Source: Nitrospirota bacterium
Lineage (GTDB): Bacteria > Nitrospirota > Nitrospiria > Nitrospirales > Nitrospiraceae
NCBI GenBank assembly: GCA_040757595.1
Contig: JBFLWP010000010.1
Span: 62,001 to 126,000, forward strand
Reading direction: 5' to 3'
Length of the DNA stretch: 64,000 bases
Position numbers and translations under genes: made by a program. Of this stretch, positions 35,151 through 41,569 are shown one piece after another (the stretch's first letter is position 1; each line of letters begins with the position of its first letter). The notes beneath the pieces are model-generated. The model ran no database searches, was not told where the DNA came from, and was given only the letters and a program-made list of their open reading frames with translations.

Positions 35151-36041
35151 TCAGTCTTGATAGATCCATTCCATGTAACTATTTTGTTTGTTCAGGGTGA
35201 ACTGGGCAACCGCTGGGAAGTCGTGACTTGGAATTTGCGAGTCCGGGTGTGCGAAGGGATTGTGATAAATGCGGAATATATATTTGCTTATGTCTTCCTG
35301 GATGAAGTTCCTGTTGTGTTTCCTTATGACAGGATAGACAATGTGTTTAAGCACGGCCACAGCGCCAAGTGATGTTCTTTGAGTCCGCTGAAACACGCCT
35401 CTCCTGTCAACAATTGCATGCCTAGGGTTATGTCCTCGACCCGTCATCAAATCCACAGAATATACAATTGCTGTTTTCCCGTACAGGACCTGGATTAACT
35501 CGCGATCAAATGAAGTTAGGCTTACATTCAATTCGTCAGCAAGAAGGATCAGAGTCGGGATTTGACGCTTAGGCAATTTCAGGTACCCTTCTTCAATGGC
35601 TTGCCGGATCCGGGCGTAGCTAGAAAATGCTCCTCCTTGCCTTTTCGGTTCCCACGGACTTTTGACTTCCAGGAAAATCTGCGTGCCTTGGGGAGATCGG
35701 ATCAGAAGGTCCCCTCTTTTGGTTGCATGACCTAATGGCTCAAGTTCATCGATGTGAAATCCGCATTCACTTTCAAAGAAATGAGCCACCATCAACTCAT
35801 TTAGCACGGACTTCACATGATAGAGATTTAGCTTTTTCAGAGGAATTTCCAATCGTCTCTGGTAGGTTTGTTCCTTGCCCCGTTTGATGGCGACCTTGAC
35901 CCACTTATCAATTTCATTTTGGAAGCACTTCTGTGATGATTTCCTGAGGTATATCCAGAGACCACTTAGGTCCCCTGTGCTGCGGCTGGTTAAGCTTTTA
36001 AACCAGCTCACACCCCCAAAGAATCGTTTGAACCACTTCAC
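35151..36041 (-). CDS. PD-(D/E)XK nuclease-like protein
   Basis: 296 residues; overall function not recognised. Residues ~82-130 contain NELMVAHFFE, then KRGDLLIRS (Asp111) and IFLEVKSPW (Glu125-x-Lys127): the helix-D-ExK arrangement of the PD-(D/E)XK nuclease fold. No helicase, methylase or specificity domain is attached or adjacent. Base composition is clearly more A+T-rich than the rest of the window, which suggests recent transfer. Same strand as the CHAT gene, upstream of it. Could be an orphan restriction or repair nuclease or an effector cleaved by the CHAT protease; the last is speculation. Confidence 0.6.
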   Translation of the reverse strand: MKWFKRFFGGVSWFKSLTSRSTGDLSGLWIYLRKSSQKCFQNEIDKWVKVAIKRGKEQTYQRRLEIPLKKLNLYHVKSVLNELMVAHFFESECGFHIDELEPLGHATKRGDLLIRSPQGTQIFLEVKSPWEPKRQGGAFSSYARIRQAIEEGYLKLPKRQIPTLILLADELNVSLTSFDRELIQVLYGKTAIVYSVDLMTGRGHNPRHAIVDRRGVFQRTQRTSLGAVAVLKHIVYPVIRKHNRNFIQEDISKYIFRIYHNPFAHPDSQIPSHDFPAVAQFTLNKQNSYMEWIYQD

Positions 36042-36452
36042 TGCTTACTCGTTCCTGAGGTCGACTCCACGCTTAAGGGCGCTCACGAGTATTAAGCACG
36101 GATGTCAGAATATTTTCTTTTTGAACTGCGTAGAAGAATACGCCGGCCGTCTTAAAAAGTCGATGGGAGATGATTGGGTGGCGGACGGTCTGGAGCGTAC
36201 TTCACCGGAGGACATGGGGAACCCACTGAGGCTCTGTCGAAAAGGAAAGCCGGAACTGACCAAGGCACCACGTCCTATAACCGTGGCCGCGGGAATTCCG
36301 AAAGGTGTTCCGTTCGGCAGTGCCCGGGAGGGTCATTCCGAGAGGTGCGGGGGCGGTAACGCCGGCGGAGCGGCGGTCTTGTGCATTGAGGGTTCTCTTC
36401 GAGAAATCGGTGGCTGGTTTGGGAAGAAGACGGATGTGAGCTTGGGGAGAAC
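36042..36452. other. 411-bp region with no recognised gene
   Basis: Between the nuclease-like gene and the DUF4926 gene. An open frame on the plus strand crosses it but is antisense to real genes at both ends and has no family similarity. It may be the scar of an insertion or a decayed cargo gene. Nothing definite is seen. Confidence 0.35.
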
Positions 36453-36689
36453 CTATGCCGATGCCGGCATGAATTCCCTGGCATGCAGAATCTCTTTACT
36501 GCTCATGGGCCTAATATCGGTCTGCTTGAGCGTCAAGAGGGCAACGGTTTTGCCCGCGGCTGTTACGAACTCGACCTCGAACGCTGTCCCATCGGCGTAG
36601 CAATGCACCACGGTCCCGATGTCGCCCTGCTTCAAACCAGACTCTCGAATATCACGCCTGAGAACCACTGTTTCCAATTCGGAGATCAT
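36453..36689 (-). CDS. DUF4926 domain protein (putative immunity/antitoxin)
   Basis: 78 residues: LETVVLRRDIRESGLKQGDI, GTVVHCYADGTAFEVEFV and TVALLTLKQTDIRP, which is the DUF4926 pattern (a small SH3-like beta barrel). This domain is repeatedly found next to DUF6883 proteins in what look like toxin-immunity or toxin-antitoxin pairs. Here it lies 16 bp downstream of the DUF6883 gene. Confidence 0.75.
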   Translation of the reverse strand: MISELETVVLRRDIRESGLKQGDIGTVVHCYADGTAFEVEFVTAAGKTVALLTLKQTDIRPMSSKEILHAREFMPASA

Positions 36690-36705
36690 AGGCCATTCCT
36701 CCGGT

Positions 36706-37041
36706 TCATTCCGCGGGATATGCAGTCACGAATCGCGGGCTTGTCTGACCGGTTTCGATAATCCAGACGGTTCGCAATTGTACGAGTCTTCCTGTCGGTG
36801 TTTGGAGTGATCCTTCGACGACATATTTCACGCCGTGAGGGGCCGATATGGCTTCCGTAACGTCTTCGGACTGCGCGATCTCAATCAGGCGTCGCTTGAG
36901 CATAGTCGGATTTTTCAGGTCGAAGCCAACGGCACGCAAGAAGCTCGCCTTTAATCTACCAACAGAATGGGTTTCGGATAGCAAATACTCTTCCAGTTTA
37001 GCAGGTGGAATGTAGGCTTCTTCCCGATTGGGAAGCTTCAC
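36706..37041 (-). CDS. DUF6883 domain protein (putative toxin partner)
   Basis: 111 residues: MKLPNREEAYIPPAKLEEYL, THSVGRLKASFLRAVGFD, then a beta-rich half (GVKYVVEGSLQTPTGRLVQL and RTVWIIETG). The layout fits DUF6883, a domain predicted to be a small toxin and often associated with DUF4926. First gene of the pair; promoter lies in 37042-37118. Activity is unproven. Confidence 0.7.
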   Translation of the reverse strand: MKLPNREEAYIPPAKLEEYLLSETHSVGRLKASFLRAVGFDLKNPTMLKRRLIEIAQSEDVTEAISAPHGVKYVVEGSLQTPTGRLVQLRTVWIIETGQTSPRFVTAYPAE

Positions 37042-37118
37042 GCCAAACTCTTACGAAAAGAACCACGCGTGGCTATGGAGATGGTAGCCTCTCACTAGAG
37101 GGATGTCAAACTGGGCTC

Positions 37119-37853
37119 TTAATAATCCACCCGCACCAGATAGAGCCCGTGCGCCGGGGCCGTGTAGCCGGCGGCCCGGCGGTCCCTGGCCTCCAGGACG
37201 TCCTTCATTGCCTGAGGCGGCCGCTTGCCCAGCCCGACCTCGACCAGCGTCCCCACGATCGCCCGCACCATCTGCTTGAGAAAGCGGTCCGCCTCGGCCT
37301 CGATCCTGATCGTCGGGAGTGCCTGAAGCAGCTCCAGACGGCGGAGGTCGCAGACCGGATTCTCCGTGTCGGTCGGGTGGCCCTGAAAGGAGGAGAAGTC
37401 GTGCCGCCCCAGCAGGGGCTTGGCCGCCTCCCGCATCGCGTCAAGGTCCAACCGTTTCCGAACGTGCCAGGTCCGGTGACGATCGAGGGCGGACCGCTCC
37501 GACTGGTTCAGGATGCGATATTCGTAGAGCTTGCCCGTGGCCGAGTAGCGGGCATGGAAGTCGTCCGGGGCTGCCTCGACCGAGCGGACGCTGATGTCCG
37601 CCGGCAGCAGGCCGTTCAATGCGTGGAGCCATTCCTCGGCCAAGAGGGGCTTGTCGGTTCGAAAGCTCGCCACCTGGCCGACCGCATGGGCCCCGGCATC
37701 GGTCCGGCCCGCTCCGATGACCGGAATGGTCGTCTGCGTGACCTGCTGAATGGCCGCTTCGAACGCGGCCTGGACGGTGGGCAGATCCGGCTGCCTCTGC
37801 CATCCGGCATACCCGGTCCCGTCGTACTCGATGGTGAGTTTGAAGACGGGCAT
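37119..37853 (-). CDS. truA: tRNA pseudouridine(38-40) synthase
   Basis: 244 residues. LTIEYDGTGYAGWQRQP at the N terminus, the catalytic Asp in GAGRTDAGAHAVGQ, FHARYSATGKLYEYRI, and the C-terminal FLKQMVRAIVGTLVEVG motif are all TruA. It modifies the tRNA anticodon stem-loop. Ends 77 bp before the DUF6883 gene on the same strand and marks the return to core genes. Confidence 0.95.
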   Translation of the reverse strand: MPVFKLTIEYDGTGYAGWQRQPDLPTVQAAFEAAIQQVTQTTIPVIGAGRTDAGAHAVGQVASFRTDKPLLAEEWLHALNGLLPADISVRSVEAAPDDFHARYSATGKLYEYRILNQSERSALDRHRTWHVRKRLDLDAMREAAKPLLGRHDFSSFQGHPTDTENPVCDLRRLELLQALPTIRIEAEADRFLKQMVRAIVGTLVEVGLGKRPPQAMKDVLEARDRRAAGYTAPAHGLYLVRVDY

Positions 37854-37870
37854 GACCGCAATGATGCGGG

Positions 37871-39184
37871 CTAACGTGAAGCGGTCTGAAGCGGGCGCAC
37901 GTAGGCCTGGACCCCCTGGAAGATCGCCTCGGCCATGCGGGTCAGGAACGTCCGGTTCCGCATCAGCCGCTCCTCGATGGGATTGGAGATGAAGGCGATC
38001 TCGGCCAGGATGCTGGGCATCGTCGTGAACCGGATGACGTAGAACGGCGCGGTCTTCACCCCGTGGTCCATCACGTCGTAGTGGTCGTCGAGGTGCGCCA
38101 CCATCGCCTGCTTGGTCGTCCAGGCGAGCTCCTGCGACTCCTCGATCTTTTTCGTCGTCAGCAGGTCGGCGACCAGATACTGCCAGCCCACGCCGGTTTC
38201 ATTGATCGGCGTGCCGTTTTCCCGCGCCGCCACTTCGAGTGCCCGGCGATCGCTGGCCTCGCCGAAATGGTACACCTCCAGTCCCTTGGTGGACCGGTGG
38301 GGGTGCGAGTTCACGTGGATCGAGACGAACAGGTCGGCCTCGTGGCTGTTGGCGAATTTGGCCCGGTCTCCCAGCTCCACGAACACGTCCCGGTCCCGCG
38401 TCATCAACACCCGTGTGCCGAGCCGTTCCCGGATCAGATCGCGCAAGACGAGCCCCACTTGCAGCGTGATGTCCTTTTCCTGGAGCCCGCTCCGCCCGAC
38501 GGCTCCCGGGTCCTTGCCGCCGTGTCCCGGATCAATGACGATGGTCTTGATCTCGTCCCTGGCCGGACGCTGGGCGGACTTGATGACGGGAGGAGGCGGG
38601 CTCGGCGCGGCTTGAGGGGCGTGAGGCTCCGCCGGCTTGGTGTCTGCGACGTCCGCCCTGCCATAGACGTCGAAGACCAGCCGGTCCGGCTTCGTCAAGG
38701 GCAGCAGCTTGTAATCGCTGATCGCCGCCAGGTTGAGCGAGACGGTGACGGAGCGGGGGTTCGGCTGCGCGATGGTGATCTCCTCCGGCAGAGCGTTCTT
38801 GGCCAATTTTGCCCTGGCGGCCTCGCCGAGCTGCGAATGCTGCAGCTCGATGATGACCCGATCCGGGTTTTTCAGACGGTTCTGGGTGAACGGGACGCTG
38901 CGTTGCAGGTCCAGCACGAGGCGCGTGTAGTCCGGATGGGCCTTGACGCGCACGTCCTTGACGAGGGTCGTGGCCGTGACCGGGGCCGATCCTTTTCTCC
39001 GCGGTTTCTTAGCCTTGCGGGCGGGTCCCTGAGTCGTGACCGGCGCCTTGGCACGGGCCAGAACCGGCCGGGTCGCCTCAGCCGTGTCGTAGAAGACGGG
39101 GGCCCAAGCAGCCAGGGTGGCCAGCAGGAGGATCGGCAGGCCCAGTCTCCTCGGTTGAGGCTGTGACGTCGGCATCGTGTCCAT
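37871..39184 (-). CDS. amiC: N-acetylmuramoyl-L-alanine amidase with AMIN domain
   Basis: 437 residues. N-terminal signal or anchor (residues ~12-32). Residues ~75-175 are an AMIN domain that targets septal peptidoglycan, followed by a Pro-rich linker and an Amidase_3 domain from ~213: VIDPGHGGKDPGA (His), LQEKD (Glu), FVSIHVNSHP (His) and ILAEIAFISNPIEE (Glu) form the zinc and catalytic set. It cleaves the amide bond in peptidoglycan during cell separation. ATG 39184 or 39175. Confidence 0.93.
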   Translation of the reverse strand: MDTMPTSQPQPRRLGLPILLLATLAAWAPVFYDTAEATRPVLARAKAPVTTQGPARKAKKPRRKGSAPVTATTLVKDVRVKAHPDYTRLVLDLQRSVPFTQNRLKNPDRVIIELQHSQLGEAARAKLAKNALPEEITIAQPNPRSVTVSLNLAAISDYKLLPLTKPDRLVFDVYGRADVADTKPAEPHAPQAAPSPPPPVIKSAQRPARDEIKTIVIDPGHGGKDPGAVGRSGLQEKDITLQVGLVLRDLIRERLGTRVLMTRDRDVFVELGDRAKFANSHEADLFVSIHVNSHPHRSTKGLEVYHFGEASDRRALEVAARENGTPINETGVGWQYLVADLLTTKKIEESQELAWTTKQAMVAHLDDHYDVMDHGVKTAPFYVIRFTTMPSILAEIAFISNPIEERLMRNRTFLTRMAEAIFQGVQAYVRPLQTASR

Positions 39185-39260
39185 GTGAGCGGGAAATCAA
39201 GTGAAAATGTTCCTCTATGTGGCCCGGATTGTCAATAGGTTCCTACTAAGGGGCGAGAAT

Positions 39261-39289
39261 TGACAGGGGGGAATCCCTCCAGTAGGCTG
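39261..39289 (+). promoter_or_regulatory. Promoter for the NYN gene, possibly giving a leaderless mRNA
   Basis: TTGACA (39261-39266), 17-bp spacer, TAGGCT (39284-39289). The expected start of transcription (about 39296) is next to the GTG at 39297, and no Shine-Dalgarno precedes that codon. Confidence 0.45.
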
Positions 39290-39296
39290 CCGGACC

Positions 39297-39827
39297 GTGG
39301 CGCTGCATCTCATCATCGACGGCTACAACCTCCTGGGCACGCGCGGGTTGGCTCGAGCCTTCTCCGGCTCGGACTCGGAGTTCGCCCGGGAGCAGCTCCT
39401 CCGGGACCTGTCTCTGTACCGCCAGCGCAGGGGCCATCCGATCACCCTCGTGTTCGACGGGTGGCAGCAGGGGATGGGCACGGAGCGCCGGGAGCATCGG
39501 GTCGGCGTCGAGGTCATCTATTCCCGCCGGGGGGAGCGGGCCGATCAGGTCGTGCAGCGGCTGGCGGAGGAGTTTGGGCACGACTGTGCCGTCGTCTCCT
39601 CGGACAGGGAAGTGGCGGACTTTGCCAGGGCCCGGGGAGCCTTTGTGATGAGCGCGCAGGAATTTGCGGCGAAACTGTGGGCGGCGCCGGCTCCGCGGCG
39701 GGCGATCATGGTCCCCAAGGACCTCGAAGCCGAGGAGTTGCCCCGGCGTACTCCCGACAAGAAGGGGAACCCCAGGAAGCTGCCCAAGGCCCTCCGCCGG
39801 CGAAACCGCCGGCTCAGGGGATTTTGA
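39297..39827 (+). CDS. NYN domain RNase (YacP/Rae1-like)
   Basis: 176 residues, GTG start. HLIIDGYNLLGTRG has the first catalytic Asp, ITLVFDGWQQG, ERADQVVQRLAEEFG and AVVSSDREVADFARARGAF carry the others: a YacP-type NYN domain. The C-terminal ~40 residues are very basic, as expected for RNA binding. B. subtilis Rae1/YacP cleaves mRNA in the ribosomal A site; function here is by analogy. Convergent 14-bp overlap with tatD. Confidence 0.85.
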   Translation: MALHLIIDGYNLLGTRGLARAFSGSDSEFAREQLLRDLSLYRQRRGHPITLVFDGWQQGMGTERREHRVGVEVIYSRRGERADQVVQRLAEEFGHDCAVVSSDREVADFARARGAFVMSAQEFAAKLWAAPAPRRAIMVPKDLEAEELPRRTPDKKGNPRKLPKALRRRNRRLRGF

Positions 39828-40584
39828 ACAGGCGTCGGGCATTCTGCGCGGTGATCCGGCCGATGTCCTCCTGGCTCCCTGCTCCCGTCACCTCCGCGAT
39901 CTTCTCGGCCACCAGCTTCACGTAAGCCGGCTCGTTGCGCTTGCCCCGGTGAGGGGCGGGCGTCAGATAGGGGCCGTCGGTCTCGATCAGGAGCCGGTCG
40001 AGCGGAACGGTCTTGGCGATCTCCCGCAACGTCGTCGCGTTCTGGAACGTGATGATGCCGGAAAAGGAGAGGCAGAAGCCAAGGTCCAGGGCGCCCTTGG
40101 CCAGCCACGCGTCGCCCGAAAAGCAGTGGAAGACGCCGCCCGCCGTGTCGCCGCGTTCCTCCCGAAGAATGGCGATCGTGTCCTCCTGCGCCTCGCGCGT
40201 GTGGATGACGAGCGGGAGCCCCAAATCGCGCGCCAGGCAGATCTGCTCGCGGAACCGTTCCCGCTGAAGCTTGGGCGGCGAATAGTTGTAGTGGTAGTCG
40301 AGGCCGATTTCGCCGTAGGCGACCACCTTCGGGTGTTGCGCCAGCCGGCGCAGCTCGTCGTACCATCCGTCGCCGATCAGCCGGACCTCGTGCGGATGGA
40401 CCCCGATCGTCGCATAGATGAACGGGTGCCGCTCCGCCAGCTCCACGGCGGCCCGGCTGGTCGCCAGGTCGCAGCCGATCGTGACAAAAACCTCGACGCC
40501 GGCTTCCCGGGCGCGGTCCAGCACCGCCTCCCGGTCGCCGTCGTACCGGCTGTCGTCGAGATGCACGTGGGTGTCGATCAGCAT
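39814..40584 (-). CDS. tatD: TatD family metal-dependent hydrolase
   Basis: 256 residues. MLIDTHVHLDDSRYDGDR has the HxH metal site; GVHPHEV, YGEIGLDYHY (Glu), LVIHTREA, FHCFSGD and IETDGPYLTPAPHRGKRNEP are TatD signatures. A 3'-5' DNase in DNA repair. The open frame extends far upstream of ATG 40584 without stops, an artefact of high G+C; GAGGAG precedes this ATG at proper distance. Confidence 0.95.
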   Translation of the reverse strand: MLIDTHVHLDDSRYDGDREAVLDRAREAGVEVFVTIGCDLATSRAAVELAERHPFIYATIGVHPHEVRLIGDGWYDELRRLAQHPKVVAYGEIGLDYHYNYSPPKLQRERFREQICLARDLGLPLVIHTREAQEDTIAILREERGDTAGGVFHCFSGDAWLAKGALDLGFCLSFSGIITFQNATTLREIAKTVPLDRLLIETDGPYLTPAPHRGKRNEPAYVKLVAEKIAEVTGAGSQEDIGRITAQNARRLFKIP

Positions 40585-40662
40585 GGCTGCGCTCCTCGGC
40601 GGCCGGAGCGAGCGCATCGTAACACAGGGCTTGCCGGCTTGAGAAGCTGGCGACGGACAGGG

Positions 40663-40692
40663 TTGACAGGCGCGCGCGCCCCATGTTACTAA
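40663..40692 (+). promoter_or_regulatory. Promoter of the Fur-family gene
   Basis: TTGACA (40663-40668) and an extended -10 TGTTACTAA (40684-40692), spacer 18. The predicted transcription start near 40699 falls in the centre of the palindrome at 40691-40709. Confidence 0.55.
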
Positions 40693-40709
40693 TGCAATCC
40701 GTTTGCATT
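40691..40709 (+). promoter_or_regulatory. Perfect 7-5-7 palindrome, candidate Fur/Zur-family operator
   Basis: AATGCAATCCGTTTGCATT: AATGCAA and TTGCATT separated by 5 bp. It overlaps the -10 edge and the presumed transcription start of the regulator gene, 23 bp before its start codon. TGCAA-N5-TTGCA is the kind of site bound by several Fur-superfamily proteins. Autorepression is inferred from position. Confidence 0.65.
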
Positions 40710-40731
40710 TTGTTTCCTGAGAGGGAGTGAA

Positions 40732-41145
40732 GTGAAAGGGTTGGTTGACGGGCTGCGGACCCAGGGAAAGCGGTTGACCCGCCCGCGCAGGGCCATTCTG
40801 GCCGTCCTGGAACGGTCCAAATATCCGCTCAGCGCGTCGGAGCTGCACGGCCGTCTCAAGAAAGAGGGCGTTGCCGCCGACCTGGTAACCGTCTACCGGA
40901 CCCTTGCGGTGCTCAAGGATGCAGGGCTGGTCTCTCAGGTCGAGCTCCAGGAGGGACAGTCGCGCTACGAAATCCTGCAAGGCCGGGAGCACCATCATCA
41001 CATCCGCTGCCGAGGTTGCGGACGGATCGTGGACTTGCTGCTGTGCCCGATCAAGAAACTGACGACTCTCGTGGAGCGGGAGACCCAGTTCCTGGTCGAA
41101 GGGCACTCCCTCGAGTTCTTCGGGGTCTGCCCCAAATGCCGATGA
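40732..41145 (+). CDS. fur: Fur family metalloregulator (Fur/Zur/PerR)
   Basis: 137 residues. Winged helix: RLTRPRRAILAVLERSKYPL, then SELHGRLKKEG and DLVTVYRTLAVLKDAGL, the Fur recognition helix. The metal site REHHHHIRCRGCGRIVDL contains the four-His run and CxxC, and a second CPKC closes the protein, so a structural zinc site is expected. Which metal is sensed cannot be told; the adjacent His-rich exported protein and TonB receptor favour zinc or iron. GTG start. Confidence 0.9.
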   Translation: MKGLVDGLRTQGKRLTRPRRAILAVLERSKYPLSASELHGRLKKEGVAADLVTVYRTLAVLKDAGLVSQVELQEGQSRYEILQGREHHHHIRCRGCGRIVDLLLCPIKKLTTLVERETQFLVEGHSLEFFGVCPKCR

Positions 41146-41486
41146 GACTGTCGGAGATGAGCGCCGGGCGTCACAGACTAAGATGGAACGTGGCTGGCGG
41201 GGTCTTAGCCCTGAGCCTGACCTCGATCCTCCTGGCGCTCGCCCCGTTCGCGGCCGCGCTCGCGGTTCACCACGAGCTGGCTGCGGCGGACCATGACGGC
41301 CATGAACATTCCGACACCGACCTCTGCCAGTGGGTCCAGCACCATACGACCGGCTCCCACCAGACCGACGTTCCGATCGTCGAAGCGCTCGTCGTGCCCC
41401 AGCCGCACGAATTGCTCCCGCTCTCGCAACCCATATCAACCGCTCTCTCGCTAGCGACCCCGTCCCGCGCCCCGCCCGTCCTCTGA
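41142..41486 (+). CDS. Small exported His-rich protein (DUF2946/CzcI-like)
   Basis: 114 residues from ATG 41142, which overlaps the regulator's stop. Signal peptide or single membrane segment at residues ~18-42 (VLALSLTSILLALAPFAAAL), then a metal-ligand-rich stretch (HHELAAADHDGHEHSD, CQWVQHHTTGSH). Small proteins like this accompany heavy-metal transport loci. Likely a periplasmic metal-binding or sensing accessory. An earlier in-frame start at 41016 would be inside the regulator gene. Confidence 0.6.
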   Translation: MRLSEMSAGRHRLRWNVAGGVLALSLTSILLALAPFAAALAVHHELAAADHDGHEHSDTDLCQWVQHHTTGSHQTDVPIVEALVVPQPHELLPLSQPISTALSLATPSRAPPVL

Positions 41487-41497
41487 TTCTCCGTCGT

Positions 41498-41559
41498 AAA
41501 TAGCGAACAGCCAACAGCGAGCAGCTCGGAGCCATGGGCTATTCGCGTCACGCTATTTT
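41498..41559. repeat. Gene-boundary inverted repeat, TAGCGAACAGCC-type units
   Basis: AAATAGCGAACAGCCAACAG on the left and GGGCTATTCGCGTCACGCTA on the right. Same unit family as 30607-30660, 11 kb away. It lies just before the receptor's RBS. Confidence 0.7.
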
Positions 41560-41569
41560 GGAGGGGAGG

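Noticed and set aside
36174-36359. Possible small gene on the plus strand in the 36042-36452 gap
   Set aside because: Arg/Gly/Ser-rich translation, no RBS, no family resemblance; treated as non-coding.
40585-41535. Upstream extension of the tatD frame (long N-terminal addition)
   Set aside because: The HxH motif must be near the N terminus in TatD, an RBS precedes ATG 40584, and the extension is antisense to the Fur-family and His-rich protein genes.
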